Of a stretch of 64,000 bases of DNA, positions 17,733 to 26,234 are shown one piece after another (position 1 is the stretch's first letter; every line of letters begins with the position of its first letter). Location: the NCBI GenBank assembly GCA_964633715.1, contig CAZWHQ010000013.1:1-64000 (forward strand). The letters run 5' to 3'. The stretch is from JAUWVG01 sp964633715. Lineage in GTDB: Bacteria > Acidobacteriota > Aminicenantia > Aminicenantales > Aminicenantaceae. Below the pieces are notes generated by a model, which did no database searches, had not been told where the DNA came from, and worked only from the letters and a program-made list of their open reading frames with translations. Both the position numbers and the translations under genes were made by a program.

Positions 17733-19359
17733 CGGATATTCTATATATTTTTATCACAGGCCCTCTTAGGTATGAATCCCTAATCCCTATATAACGAATA
17801 AGTTCCCTTAAACTTCTATAGACTGCCGATAAATCATTCATTCCAATTTCCACATTAACAGGCGAAAATTCCTCTACGAGGTATTCATTTTCGAATAACC
17901 GTGTATAAAAGATAACCTCATTGGGAAAATTTTCACTTTCATCCAAAATCCTTTGATAGATAAAAGAGGATACAATCACATACTCAACGCCCTCTTGTTT
18001 TAACTCTTCCAAGCTTTTTTCAGCCACCGACCCGCAGCAACCAGGTTTTAATGGGCTATAGGCATCCGACACTTTTTTTGCATCGGCTGGGAGATTCAAT
18101 AATATCCAACGCCTTGAAACCACACGAGTATCTTTCCAGCTAAAGCTCAGACTCTCCATCCCTCCTCGGCAAAAAAGTGAAGAGAGCATAATCGCCAGAA
18201 ATATCGACAGGATAAAATTCCATCCCTTTTGTTTCTTTTTCAAGAAAATTGAAAGCTGCTCGATCCCAACCGAAGTTATAAGAATCGGGACGATGTACAT
18301 CGGAACCGCCCATCTTTCCCAATGGATGGCCACAAAAGAAAGAAACACCCAATAAAAAAGACCAAAAAGCACAACAGAGAGATAGTGCTTCATTCCAATA
18401 TATGCTTTAAATTTAAAAATAAAAAAAACAAGGCCCAACAAAAAGAACAGGGCCACAAGCATTCCTGTGTTGTCAAACAATGTGCCTAAGTAATACAAGA
18501 GATTCCCGCCCCATCCCAAACCAGATGCTCCCATGTGATAGGACGCTCTCTCTTCGGCCATCGCCCTGAAAACTTCTCTATATCTCAAAAATAAATAAGG
18601 CGCCGCGACAAAAAGAGAAGAGAGAAAAGCCAGGGCAGAAAGAGGGAGTAATTTTAGGATCTTTTCCTTCATACGCCGATGAGAAAATAAAACTCCAAAA
18701 AAGATCAAGGCCATCGAAAGTATTCCCGGGTATTTTTCGGCTGTCGCCAAGGCGCAAAACAGGCATCCCAGGAACAGGAATTTTAGTTTTCTGGTTTTCA
18801 TATACTTGCATGTGAACAAAACAACCAGTGAAATATAAAAAGCAAGAGGAATATCCGGAGTCACATAGTGGGAGTGGCGGATAAAACTGGGAAAAAAGGC
18901 CGTCAATGCTGAGGAAAACAGTCCGACATTTCTCCCTCCCACCTCTTTCCCTAAAAAAAACATAACTAATATCATCAGGATACCCAGGCAGGCCGTAATA
19001 GACCGAGAAAGATAGACATAGGGTGTTGGATTCCTTAAAAGTTGAAGCGGGATGGCTCTGCAGTCATTAAAAAAAAGACATCTGATTCCTGAAAGAGGTT
19101 TATAGAGAAGGGCGCTCAAATAAATTGAGACATGATTTGGCCGATTGTATGTTCCTGGATTTAGATCCCCACTCTCAGCAACAGCCGCCGCATACTCAAC
19201 AACGGCCATTTCATCGGTATGCAGTCTTAAAGGCAATCCAAAACCCAACCCGTTGAATCGAAGAATTGCACCGAGAATTACTATTAGAATTAATACAATA
19301 TACGTCTTATGAAGGTTCCTCCCTATTGAGAGAATTTTGTTTGGGCTCTTTGGGTTCAA
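17725..19359 (-). CDS. PMT/ArnT-like GT-C glycosyltransferase, paralogue 2
   Basis: 544 residues. It matches the downstream paralogue throughout, with long near-identical stretches (RHSHYVTPDIPLAFYIS, AIHWERWAVPMYIVPI). The catalytic loop reads LHTDEM instead of HPDE, keeping the Asp-Glu pair. The start is uncertain: at the place of the paralogue's ATG this copy has TTA (19392-19390), so the TTG at 19359 or an upstream non-ATG codon must be used. This is a tandem duplication in which the paralogues may have taken on different sugars or acceptors. Periplasmic glycosyl transfer from polyprenyl-phosphate sugars is expected. Confidence 0.83.
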   Translation of the reverse strand: MNPKSPNKILSIGRNLHKTYIVLILIVILGAILRFNGLGFGLPLRLHTDEMAVVEYAAAVAESGDLNPGTYNRPNHVSIYLSALLYKPLSGIRCLFFNDCRAIPLQLLRNPTPYVYLSRSITACLGILMILVMFFLGKEVGGRNVGLFSSALTAFFPSFIRHSHYVTPDIPLAFYISLVVLFTCKYMKTRKLKFLFLGCLFCALATAEKYPGILSMALIFFGVLFSHRRMKEKILKLLPLSALAFLSSLFVAAPYLFLRYREVFRAMAEERASYHMGASGLGWGGNLLYYLGTLFDNTGMLVALFFLLGLVFFIFKFKAYIGMKHYLSVVLFGLFYWVFLSFVAIHWERWAVPMYIVPILITSVGIEQLSIFLKKKQKGWNFILSIFLAIMLSSLFCRGGMESLSFSWKDTRVVSRRWILLNLPADAKKVSDAYSPLKPGCCGSVAEKSLEELKQEGVEYVIVSSFIYQRILDESENFPNEVIFYTRLFENEYLVEEFSPVNVEIGMNDLSAVYRSLRELIRYIGIRDSYLRGPVIKIYRISDG

Positions 19360-19408
19360 GTTCTTGAGTTTTTTACCCTGTTTAGTATCTAATGGCTTCA
19401 GATGGTAG

Positions 19409-19435
19409 TTGACAAAAATTAACTATTTTTGTCAA
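19409..19435. promoter_or_regulatory. perfect 11-bp inverted repeat in divergent promoter region
   Basis: TTGACAAAAAT, a five-base loop (TAACT), then ATTTTTGTCAA. Both arms begin with TTGACA on their own strand, a consensus -35 element. It lies between the divergent starts at 19359 and 19491. It may be an operator that controls both directions, or a stem-loop in the leader of the minus-strand gene. Neither copy of TTGACA has a good -10 at 17 bases. Confidence 0.45.
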
Positions 19436-19453
19436 GTGAATCGATGAAGGGAC

Positions 19454-19482
19454 TTTACTGGATAATGCTAAAATGAGATAAT
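19454..19482 (+). promoter_or_regulatory. promoter candidate giving a near-leaderless GT2 transcript
   Basis: TTTACT (19454-19459), a 17-base spacer, then GATAAT (19477-19482), four and five of six consensus matches. The -10 ends only eight bases before the ATG at 19491, so a transcript from it would have almost no leader. There is no clear Shine-Dalgarno sequence before this ATG, which fits. Confidence 0.35.
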
Positions 19483-19490
19483 CGACTGCC

Positions 19491-20359
19491 ATGAAAAGCC
19501 CATTCAGCCTCTCCGCTTTTTTCCCCTGTTATAATGATGGGGGGACAATCGCCAGCATGGTCGCTCTTACAGATTTGACGTTGCAGAGTCTAACCGAAGA
19601 CTACGAAATCCTGGTGGTCGATGATGGCAGCTCTGATCACAGCCGGGCTATACTCAGTGAATTGGAAAAGAAATATGATCGCCTGAAAGTCGTTTATCAT
19701 GAAAAAAACAAAGGTTACGGCGGCGCGCTTAAGGCCGGTTTTTCTTCGGCAACAAAAGAATTTCTGTTTTATACAGACGGAGATTTTCAGTATGATGTCT
19801 CTGAAATCACAAAGCTTCTGCCAGAAATGAAGGACGGGATAGATATTGTCAATGGATATAAAATCGGCCGGTCCGACCGGTTCTACAGAAAAATTATCGG
19901 AAAAACGTATCATTGGATTATGAACCTTTTGTTCAGTTTTAAGATAAGAGATGTGGATTGTGATTTCAGACTGATCCGCATGTCTGTTTTTGATAAGATT
20001 CAATTGGAATATAACAGCGGCGTGATCTGCGTAGAAATGGTCAGAAAGATGCAGGATGCCGGATTTCAATTCGCCGAAGTCCCGGTCAATCACTATTTCA
20101 GGGCGTATGGGAGATCTCAGTATTTTAATTTAAAAAGGGTGTTTAATACTGGAACAGATATTTTGAAGNNNNNNNNNNNNNNNNNNNNNNNNNNNNNNNN
20201 NNNNNNNNNNNNNNNNNNNNNNNNNNNNNNNNNNNNNNNNNNNNNNNNNNNNNNNNNNNNNNNNNNNNATCTCAGTATTTTAATTTAAAAAGGGTGTTTA
20301 ATACTGGAACAGATATTTTGAAGCTTTGGTGGAAACTGGTCATCAAAAAAGAGGGGTAG
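19491..20359 (+). CDS. DPM1-like GT2 glycosyltransferase, split by an assembly gap
   Basis: Read to the gap, the first 226 codons form a GT2 domain: LSAFFPCYNDGGTI at the start, LVVDDGSSDHS, then YTDGDFQYDVSEI as the DxD region. This is the polyprenyl-phosphate glycosyltransferase (DPM1-like) type without C-terminal membrane helices. The 100 N (20169-20268) are flanked by the same 55 bases. Removing one copy and the N restores an open frame that ends LWWKLVIKKEG at the TAG 20357-20359, giving 237 residues. Read literally, the N shift the frame and end at 20288, which is an artefact. The epimerase gene follows 7 bp later. Confidence 0.82.
20114..20168 (+). repeat. 55-bp exact duplication, left copy (contig-end overlap)
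   Basis: Identical to 20269-20323 on the other side of the 100 N. Both copies encode the same 18 residues of the GT2 protein, so this is the same locus assembled twice, not a biological repeat. Confidence 0.9.
20169..20268. other. scaffold gap of 100 N
   Basis: A run of exactly 100 N, the usual placeholder of unknown size. Because the flanks overlap by 55 identical bases, the true gap is probably negative (-55) and no sequence is missing. Confidence 0.9.
20269..20323 (+). repeat. 55-bp exact duplication, right copy (contig-end overlap)
   Basis: Identical to 20114-20168. A length of 55 equals a common k-mer size of de Bruijn graph assemblers, which fits two contigs that share one k-mer. Confidence 0.9.
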
Positions 20360-20366
20360 TTTCGTC

Positions 20367-21374
20367 ATGTCCGATAACATCAAACTTTTTGAAAATAAAA
20401 AAATCCTTGTAACCGGTGGACTCGGCTTCATAGGAAGTAATCTTGCCATAAAACTGGTCGAGGCCGGGGCGGTCGTCACGCTTCTCGACGCCATGATCGA
20501 GGGCCATGGTGGGAATTTGTTCAACATCGAACCTGTCAAGGATGATGTCATCTTAAATTACAGCGATATCAGAGACGATCACGTAATGAACTATATTGTC
20601 AGGGACAAAGATTACATCTTTCATCTGGCCGGACAGAACGACCATGTTTTGAGCCTGACCAATCCGTTTCCGGATATCGATATCAACATTAAAGGGTCCG
20701 CTATCCTTCTGGAGGCGTGTAAAAAGTATAACAGAGACGCCATCCTGGTTTATACGGGAACACGCGGAGAATACGGTCCTAGCGTAAAACTTCCCGTTAG
20801 TGAAGATGCTCCAATCAATCCCAAAGGAATTTACGAGCTTTCCAGTGTGTCGGCTCAGAAACTCTTTAAAATCTACAATGACAATTACGGCGTCCGGTCT
20901 GTAACTCTCAGGCTGACAAATATCTATGGACAACGATCTCAGATGAGACATCATCGTTTTGGTGTAGCAAACTGGTTTATACGGCTGGCGATCGATGACG
21001 AAACCATAAAGGTCTTCGGAGATGGATCAATCCTAAGAGATTTCCTCTATGTCAATGATACCGTTGACGCCATATGGATGTGTGCTTTATCTGAAAAGGC
21101 CCACGGGGAAGTTCTCAATGTCGGCCATGATAAGCCGTCCAGCTTTCTGGAGTTGGCAAAGGCCATCATTAAAACCGCCCAAAGCGGGCGCTGGGAATTC
21201 GCTCCTTTCAGCCCTGAACGTGCGGCTCATGAACCCGGTGACTTCTATTCGGACATCAGTAAAATAATAAAAATTGTTGGCTGGAGGCCAAAAACAAACC
21301 TGGAAGAGGGTTTAATTGAAACCATAAACTATTACAGGAAATACCGGGAATTTTATTGGGAAGAGTCCACATGA
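20367..21374 (+). CDS. NAD-dependent epimerase/dehydratase-like protein lacking the catalytic Lys
   Basis: 335 residues of the extended short-chain dehydrogenase family. The NAD loop is VTGGLGFIGSNLA; FHLAGQ, LRLTNIYGQRSQM and FGDGSILRDFLYV are typical of nucleotide-sugar epimerases and dehydratases. At the active site the expected YxxxK reads YELSS, so the Lys that lowers the Tyr pKa is replaced by Ser; the Ser/Thr position (TGTRGEYG) is kept as Thr. It may be inactive, use another residue or have a different reaction. SD sequence GAGGGG lies upstream of ATG 20367. The stop overlaps the aminotransferase start (ATGA). Confidence 0.82.
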   Translation: MSDNIKLFENKKILVTGGLGFIGSNLAIKLVEAGAVVTLLDAMIEGHGGNLFNIEPVKDDVILNYSDIRDDHVMNYIVRDKDYIFHLAGQNDHVLSLTNPFPDIDINIKGSAILLEACKKYNRDAILVYTGTRGEYGPSVKLPVSEDAPINPKGIYELSSVSAQKLFKIYNDNYGVRSVTLRLTNIYGQRSQMRHHRFGVANWFIRLAIDDETIKVFGDGSILRDFLYVNDTVDAIWMCALSEKAHGEVLNVGHDKPSSFLELAKAIIKTAQSGRWEFAPFSPERAAHEPGDFYSDISKIIKIVGWRPKTNLEEGLIETINYYRKYREFYWEEST

Positions 21375-22501
21375 TTCCCTTTGTGAATTTATCCGAACAG
21401 TACCTCTCGATCAAGGACGATATAGACAGGGCTGTTTCAAGAGTTCTCAACAGCGGTTGGTTTATTTTGGGGAAGGAACTGAAAACTTTTGAGGAAGAGT
21501 TTGCCAGCTACTGCCACACAAAATATGGAGTTGGTGTGGGCTCTGGAACAGACGCCCTTCAGCTCGCCCTGCTGGCCTGTGGAGTCGGGCCGGGGGATGA
21601 AGTTATTACAGTCCCCAACACGGCCGTCCCCACTGTTGCTGCAATAGATGCAGCCAATGCCCGTCCGGCTTTTGTGGATATCGACCCAAAAACCTATACG
21701 ATGGATCCCCATAAACTTGAGGAATTCCTGAAAAAAAAATTCGATAAGGCCAATTCCCGATCCACCGGAAAACCACGGGCCATCATTCCTGTTCATCTTT
21801 TTGGACATCCTGCAGATATGGATCCAATACTCGGCCTTGCCCTCAAGTATGATCTCAAGGTGATCGAGGACGCCTGCCAGGCCCATGGAACAGAATATAA
21901 GGGGAAAAAAGTGGGCTCAATCGGAGATGCCGGGTGCTTCAGCTTTTATCCTACAAAAAACCTGGGGGCCTACGGTGACAGCGGGATGATTGTGACAAAC
22001 AACAAAGAAACCGCCAAAAAAGCACAGATGCTGCGCAACTATGGAGAAGAGAGCAAGTACTATACTGTTTTAGAAGGATATAACAGCCGGCTCGACGAGA
22101 TTCAGGCTGCAATATTAAGCGTAAAATTGGGCCATCTCGAGAGATGGAACGAGACACGCCGGAATCACGCCGGTTTATACAACCATCTTTTAAAAGACTC
22201 TTCTGTTATTGTCCCTATTGAAGAAGGCTACGCCAAACATATCTTTCATCTCTACGTTATCAGGACCAAGGATCAGAAAGGATTGCAGGAGTGGCTGAAG
22301 GCAAAGGAGATTTTTACGAGCATTCATTATCCAGCCCCCATACATTTCCATCCGGCGTACAAAAACCGAGGCTTTCAGAGAGGGGACCTGCCGGTGAGCG
22401 AAAAATTTGCGGCGGAAATTCTTTCCCTTCCGATGTATCCGGAACTTGAGGAAGACCACATTCAATATATCTGCCGGACAATACAGAGTTTTTGTCCTTA
22501 A
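21371..22501 (+). CDS. DegT/DnrJ/EryC1/StrS PLP-dependent sugar aminotransferase
   Basis: 376 residues from ATG 21371 (ATGA overlap with the epimerase gene). PLP-fold features: GVGSGTDALQLAL near the N-terminus, VIEDACQAHG (Asp that binds the pyridine N), and FSFYPTKNLGAYGDSG with the Lys that forms the internal aldimine. The family transfers an amino group from glutamate to a nucleotide-linked keto-sugar. Coupling to the epimerase gene suggests that the two act on the same sugar. A second member of the family lies at 46550-47644. Confidence 0.92.
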   Translation: MIPFVNLSEQYLSIKDDIDRAVSRVLNSGWFILGKELKTFEEEFASYCHTKYGVGVGSGTDALQLALLACGVGPGDEVITVPNTAVPTVAAIDAANARPAFVDIDPKTYTMDPHKLEEFLKKKFDKANSRSTGKPRAIIPVHLFGHPADMDPILGLALKYDLKVIEDACQAHGTEYKGKKVGSIGDAGCFSFYPTKNLGAYGDSGMIVTNNKETAKKAQMLRNYGEESKYYTVLEGYNSRLDEIQAAILSVKLGHLERWNETRRNHAGLYNHLLKDSSVIVPIEEGYAKHIFHLYVIRTKDQKGLQEWLKAKEIFTSIHYPAPIHFHPAYKNRGFQRGDLPVSEKFAAEILSLPMYPELEEDHIQYICRTIQSFCP

Positions 22502-22574
22502 GCCCATATGGTTGAAATAAAACCTATCCGATGATATTGAATACCAACATAAATCCTAATTAGAGGTCAAAGGA

Positions 22575-23840
22575 ATGAAAATTCAAAAGAATAAAAAGAA
22601 CCGCTTCCTTAAAGATCTTTTCTTTTCTGTTCTTTTTCTTTTCTGTATCAATCTCCTGTTCATGTTTATTATGTATGTAGAAACCCAGAATCCTAGAGAA
22701 TTGGTTCCCCGCCCGAATTTTAAGACACTTTTCAGTGTATTCGAGAGAAAGCAGTTAGATTATGCAGATGTCCAAAACCATATATGGATTATCGAAAAGG
22801 GATATGAAAAAATTGACACACGAGCCGTCGAGTTTGATTGGGGAAAAAGGCATATCAATTGGGCTTACCACCCTCTGTCTCCCGCTCTCGGAAGCCTCCT
22901 CAATGTTTTTATCGGATCTCCCTTTTGGTCTCTATGGATTATCAATCAGATAGCTCTTCTGATCATCCTGATCGGATTCTCCTATTGGAGCCGTGCCCAT
23001 CTACCGGAGAAAGAAAAAAATCTATCGGCTTGGCTTCTTCTCCTTTTTTTCATCCTTCCACCCTTATTCTACTTTGTAAACTTTGTCATACTCCCCGCAT
23101 TATTGATTGGCGCCGTTTTTTTCTCCTTTCGGACCTGGTTAAAAGACCCACAGGAAAAACGGGCCGCATTCTGGGTTCTTGTTTCCAGCTGTTTCTTATT
23201 AGGTTTCAGCCGCTTTCAAGGACTTTTAACCAATGCTGCGTGTATTGTTCTCATTTTGATATTAATATTCTGGTATAAAAAACCTTTGGGAAGGGGCAAA
23301 ATCGCCATCCTGATCTCGGCAAACGTTCTTCCTCTGCTGATAACCATGGGACTATTTAAATACTATGCCAATGATCCGTTCGCCTGGGCAAAAATTCAAG
23401 AATCCTGGGGGGTATCTCTTGTCACTCCATGGTTCCCGATTATCAGATACTGGAAAAGCGGTGTCATTTTTAATCTCCAGGGCGACGACCTATTCTTTTC
23501 CTATTTTCGTGTTTTAGTGTTTCTCGTTTTTACTTTTTTTGCGGCAAAAGTCATTTTAACCAAAAAATATTTCCTGAAAGACTTTATATCCCGCACCTAC
23601 CGTAATTCCTTCATCAACCTCTATTTTGTCGCCCTTTCCTTCGGGCTGGTCGTCCTCATTTACTTCACAAACCTCATGGTTGGAAACCACAGATTAGCGA
23701 CACTCGCTTTTCTGTGTGTTTTGATATGGCTGGAGCAGAGCCGGAGTCGTGTAAGCCGCTTTGCGCTTCTTTTTCTGTTATTCGTCAGAATTTCAGAATT
23801 CACCTTATTTTTCCTGGGATTAAAAGCTTTCATCTGGTAA
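22575..23840 (+). CDS. polytopic membrane protein, PIG-V-like mannosyltransferase (GT-C)
   Basis: 421 residues with about nine to ten membrane segments. A large first loop holds DVQNHIWIIEKGY and HINWAYHPLSPALG, then GFSRFQGLLTN and NDPFAWAKIQESWG. These resemble in order the W-x-GY, FFPLYP, R-NG and DPLAFVHAQ-WG signatures of PIG-V-like membrane mannosyltransferases found in bacteria. It would use polyprenyl-phosphate-mannose in the periplasm. A good SD (AAAGGA) precedes ATG 22575. The family assignment is by motif order only. Confidence 0.62.
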   Translation: MKIQKNKKNRFLKDLFFSVLFLFCINLLFMFIMYVETQNPRELVPRPNFKTLFSVFERKQLDYADVQNHIWIIEKGYEKIDTRAVEFDWGKRHINWAYHPLSPALGSLLNVFIGSPFWSLWIINQIALLIILIGFSYWSRAHLPEKEKNLSAWLLLLFFILPPLFYFVNFVILPALLIGAVFFSFRTWLKDPQEKRAAFWVLVSSCFLLGFSRFQGLLTNAACIVLILILIFWYKKPLGRGKIAILISANVLPLLITMGLFKYYANDPFAWAKIQESWGVSLVTPWFPIIRYWKSGVIFNLQGDDLFFSYFRVLVFLVFTFFAAKVILTKKYFLKDFISRTYRNSFINLYFVALSFGLVVLIYFTNLMVGNHRLATLAFLCVLIWLEQSRSRVSRFALLFLLFVRISEFTLFFLGLKAFIW

Positions 23841-23868
23841 TGTTTTGTTAAGGTAGAGGCCGGCAAGA

Positions 23869-24903
23869 ATGGAAAGCGCAAAAGTCAGTTTTATTGTCGT
23901 CAACTGGAACGGCAAAGAAACTATAGCCAGCTGTCTGGATTCTATCCTTTCTCAAACCTATCCAAACAAAGAAATCATCTTTATCGATAATTTTTCTTCT
24001 GATGGATCGCTGGAGCTTGTCAGGGAAAAATACCGTGTCGATAAACTTATCGCCCTGGACAGGAATTACGGCTATGCCAGAGCCAATAATATCGGATTCA
24101 AACAAACACATGGAGAATATATCGCTCTTGTCAACAATGATGCCATCTTGGCCCCGGATTGGCTGGAGAAAGCTTTCGCTGTTTTTGAAAAAGGTGACAC
24201 AAAAAATGTCGGCAGCGTGGCCACAAAAATTATCAACCACTATCAGAGACATCTCATCGATACCGCAGGAGCAGAATATTTGGGTTTTGGAGCAGGATGG
24301 GATTATAAAAACCTGCCTGTGGACTCAAAAGAAGTCAATCAAAGAAAAGAAGTGTTTGGCGCCTGTGCCACAGCAGCCCTTTACAAAAAAAGTATCCTCG
24401 ACAAAGTCGGGCTTTTTGATCCCAACTATTTTATCTATTTTGAAGATACAGATCTGTCCTTTAAGCTCAGATTATTCGGTTACACATGCGTTTATGAACC
24501 AACGGCTGTTTGCTATCACTATGGAGGTGACAAAAGAGATAAGAACAGCAAGTATTACATCGAGTTTGGAAGAAGAAATATTGAATTTCTCTTTTTTAAG
24601 AACATGCAGGGTTACCTGTTTTCCAAATATTTTTTGAGCCATACTGCCTATGAATTTGTTCTTTTTCTCTACTTTTTGTCGATAGGGAAAGGGATCCCCT
24701 TTTTGAAGGCAAAGATTCAATTTCTTAAAAGTCTGGGTTATCTCCTCCAAGAAAGGAAGAAGCTGAAAGCTGCATTGATAGATTCAGAGAAATTTAAAGA
24801 TATAACCCGGATCGAGCACTATTTTCTTCGCACCAGACGTGGCCTTTGGGATAAAGTTCTCAAAGCCTTAAGAGGTTATGGCGCCTCTATGAACATAAAT
24901 TAG
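23869..24903 (+). CDS. GT2 family glycosyltransferase (rhamnosyltransferase-like)
   Basis: 344 residues. GT2 landmarks: VSFIVVNWNGKETIASCLDS, FIDNFSSDGS, LVNNDAILAPDWLEK (NND in place of DxD, as in rhamnosyl and WcaA-type transferases) and FIYFEDTDLSFKLRLFGY as the ED acceptor motif. No membrane helices in the catalytic part; a mildly hydrophobic C-terminal segment could bind membrane. Such enzymes add rhamnose or related sugars to lipid-linked oligosaccharide. It lies 28 bp after the PIG-V-like gene, 12 bp before a GT4 gene. Confidence 0.88.
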   Translation: MESAKVSFIVVNWNGKETIASCLDSILSQTYPNKEIIFIDNFSSDGSLELVREKYRVDKLIALDRNYGYARANNIGFKQTHGEYIALVNNDAILAPDWLEKAFAVFEKGDTKNVGSVATKIINHYQRHLIDTAGAEYLGFGAGWDYKNLPVDSKEVNQRKEVFGACATAALYKKSILDKVGLFDPNYFIYFEDTDLSFKLRLFGYTCVYEPTAVCYHYGGDKRDKNSKYYIEFGRRNIEFLFFKNMQGYLFSKYFLSHTAYEFVLFLYFLSIGKGIPFLKAKIQFLKSLGYLLQERKKLKAALIDSEKFKDITRIEHYFLRTRRGLWDKVLKALRGYGASMNIN

Positions 24904-24915
24904 TCTTCTAACAAA

Positions 24916-26127
24916 ATGGCCGAACAAAAACGTCTCCTTTTTTTAAACAGGAGTTTCTACCCTGATGTGGAGGCCACCGGCCAATTTTTAACTGAGCTCT
25001 GTGAAGAACTGGAGAAGGATTTCAAGGTCTATGTCATCTGCGGCAACCCTCTCTATAGAAAAGTTAAAAATTGGAGACTTATCCATAAAACATCTCATAG
25101 AAATATCACCATATGGAGGGTTAACAACACAACTCTTCCCAAAAGGTTTTTCCCGGCCCGAGTGATCAATCTTATTTCATACTTTATTCCCTGTTTCCTC
25201 TGGACGTTTCTGATCAAAAGGATGGATTGTATCATTGCCGAAACAGATCCTCCTCTTCTCGCATCTATTGCCTATGTCTACAGCAAGATTCACCGCTGCC
25301 CTTTTATCTACTACTCTCAGGACATCTGGCCTCAGGTGGGCATTGTGAATGAGGGCATGACAAACCCCCTCATCACAACTATTTTAAAAGGCATAAACGG
25401 ATTCCTCTATAAGAAGGCCGATCGAATTATTGTCCTTGGCCGGGACATGAAAAAGAGACTGGAAGAGGAAAATTTTATTCCCGCCCAAAAAATTGGAATC
25501 GTGGAAAATTGGGCCGATCCAAAAAAGATCTATCCCATTCAAAGAGAAGATAACAGGTTTTTGCAAAAACATGCCCTCGAGAACAGGTTTATTGTGATGT
25601 ACTCTGGAAATATCGGGCTCTCACAGGATCTTAAAAATATCATTCATGTCGCTGACACCCTCAAAAAAAACAAAAACATTTTGTTCGTTTTAATAGGAGA
25701 AGGAGCCTCTAAAGAAAAGTTGATCCAAAAAGCCGAGGCCCTAGGGCTATCTAATGTGAAATTCCTCCCTTATCAAAAAAAAGAAATGTTGAAATTTTCT
25801 CTCAATGCCGCGCATATCCATCTCATCACGCTGAAAAAAGGGATGAAAGGTTATATCGTTCCCAGCAAAGTCTACGGTATTCTGGCATCGGGCAGACCAT
25901 TTATTGCGGCTGTGGACAAAAACTCTGAAATTGACAGGATCGTCAGGGATTTTCACTGCGGCCTGACTGTCTCTCCCTCAAATGTCTCCGCATTAAAGGA
26001 GGCTGTTCTCTGGGCTTTTTTTAACAAAGAAAAAATTGAAGAGATGGGAAAGAACGGCAGAAAAGCCCTGGAAACTTTTTACTCAAGAAAAATCTGCACA
26101 CAAAAATTTAAAGATATCGTCAGTTGA
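24916..26127 (+). CDS. GT4 family glycosyltransferase (WbuB/WcaI-like)
   Basis: 403 residues. FLNRSFYPDVEATGQFLTEL at the N-terminus and YYSQDIWPQVG in the middle are typical of the WbuB/WcaI-like GT4 group, as is a central membrane-associated helix. The C-terminal donor site is KVYGILASGRPFIAAVDKNS with the following acidic residues. The substrate is not predictable; WbuB-like members transfer fucosamine or fucose-type residues. It ends about 107 bp before the next gene, the largest spacer of this operon. Confidence 0.86.
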   Translation: MAEQKRLLFLNRSFYPDVEATGQFLTELCEELEKDFKVYVICGNPLYRKVKNWRLIHKTSHRNITIWRVNNTTLPKRFFPARVINLISYFIPCFLWTFLIKRMDCIIAETDPPLLASIAYVYSKIHRCPFIYYSQDIWPQVGIVNEGMTNPLITTILKGINGFLYKKADRIIVLGRDMKKRLEEENFIPAQKIGIVENWADPKKIYPIQREDNRFLQKHALENRFIVMYSGNIGLSQDLKNIIHVADTLKKNKNILFVLIGEGASKEKLIQKAEALGLSNVKFLPYQKKEMLKFSLNAAHIHLITLKKGMKGYIVPSKVYGILASGRPFIAAVDKNSEIDRIVRDFHCGLTVSPSNVSALKEAVLWAFFNKEKIEEMGKNGRKALETFYSRKICTQKFKDIVS

Positions 26128-26234
26128 AAAATAAAAAAATAATCATCAAAAATAGACGGACCGGAGATGGAATTTCCTGTCGGCCCACAGAACATCGGTC
26201 AGTTTGTTTTTCCCGTCTCCCATTAGAGGCATAA

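Noticed and set aside
20169..20268. The N run considered as a true missing segment or mobile element insertion
   Set aside because: The identical 55-bp flanks and the restored frame show contig overlap; a target duplication of 55 bp is not expected from an IS.
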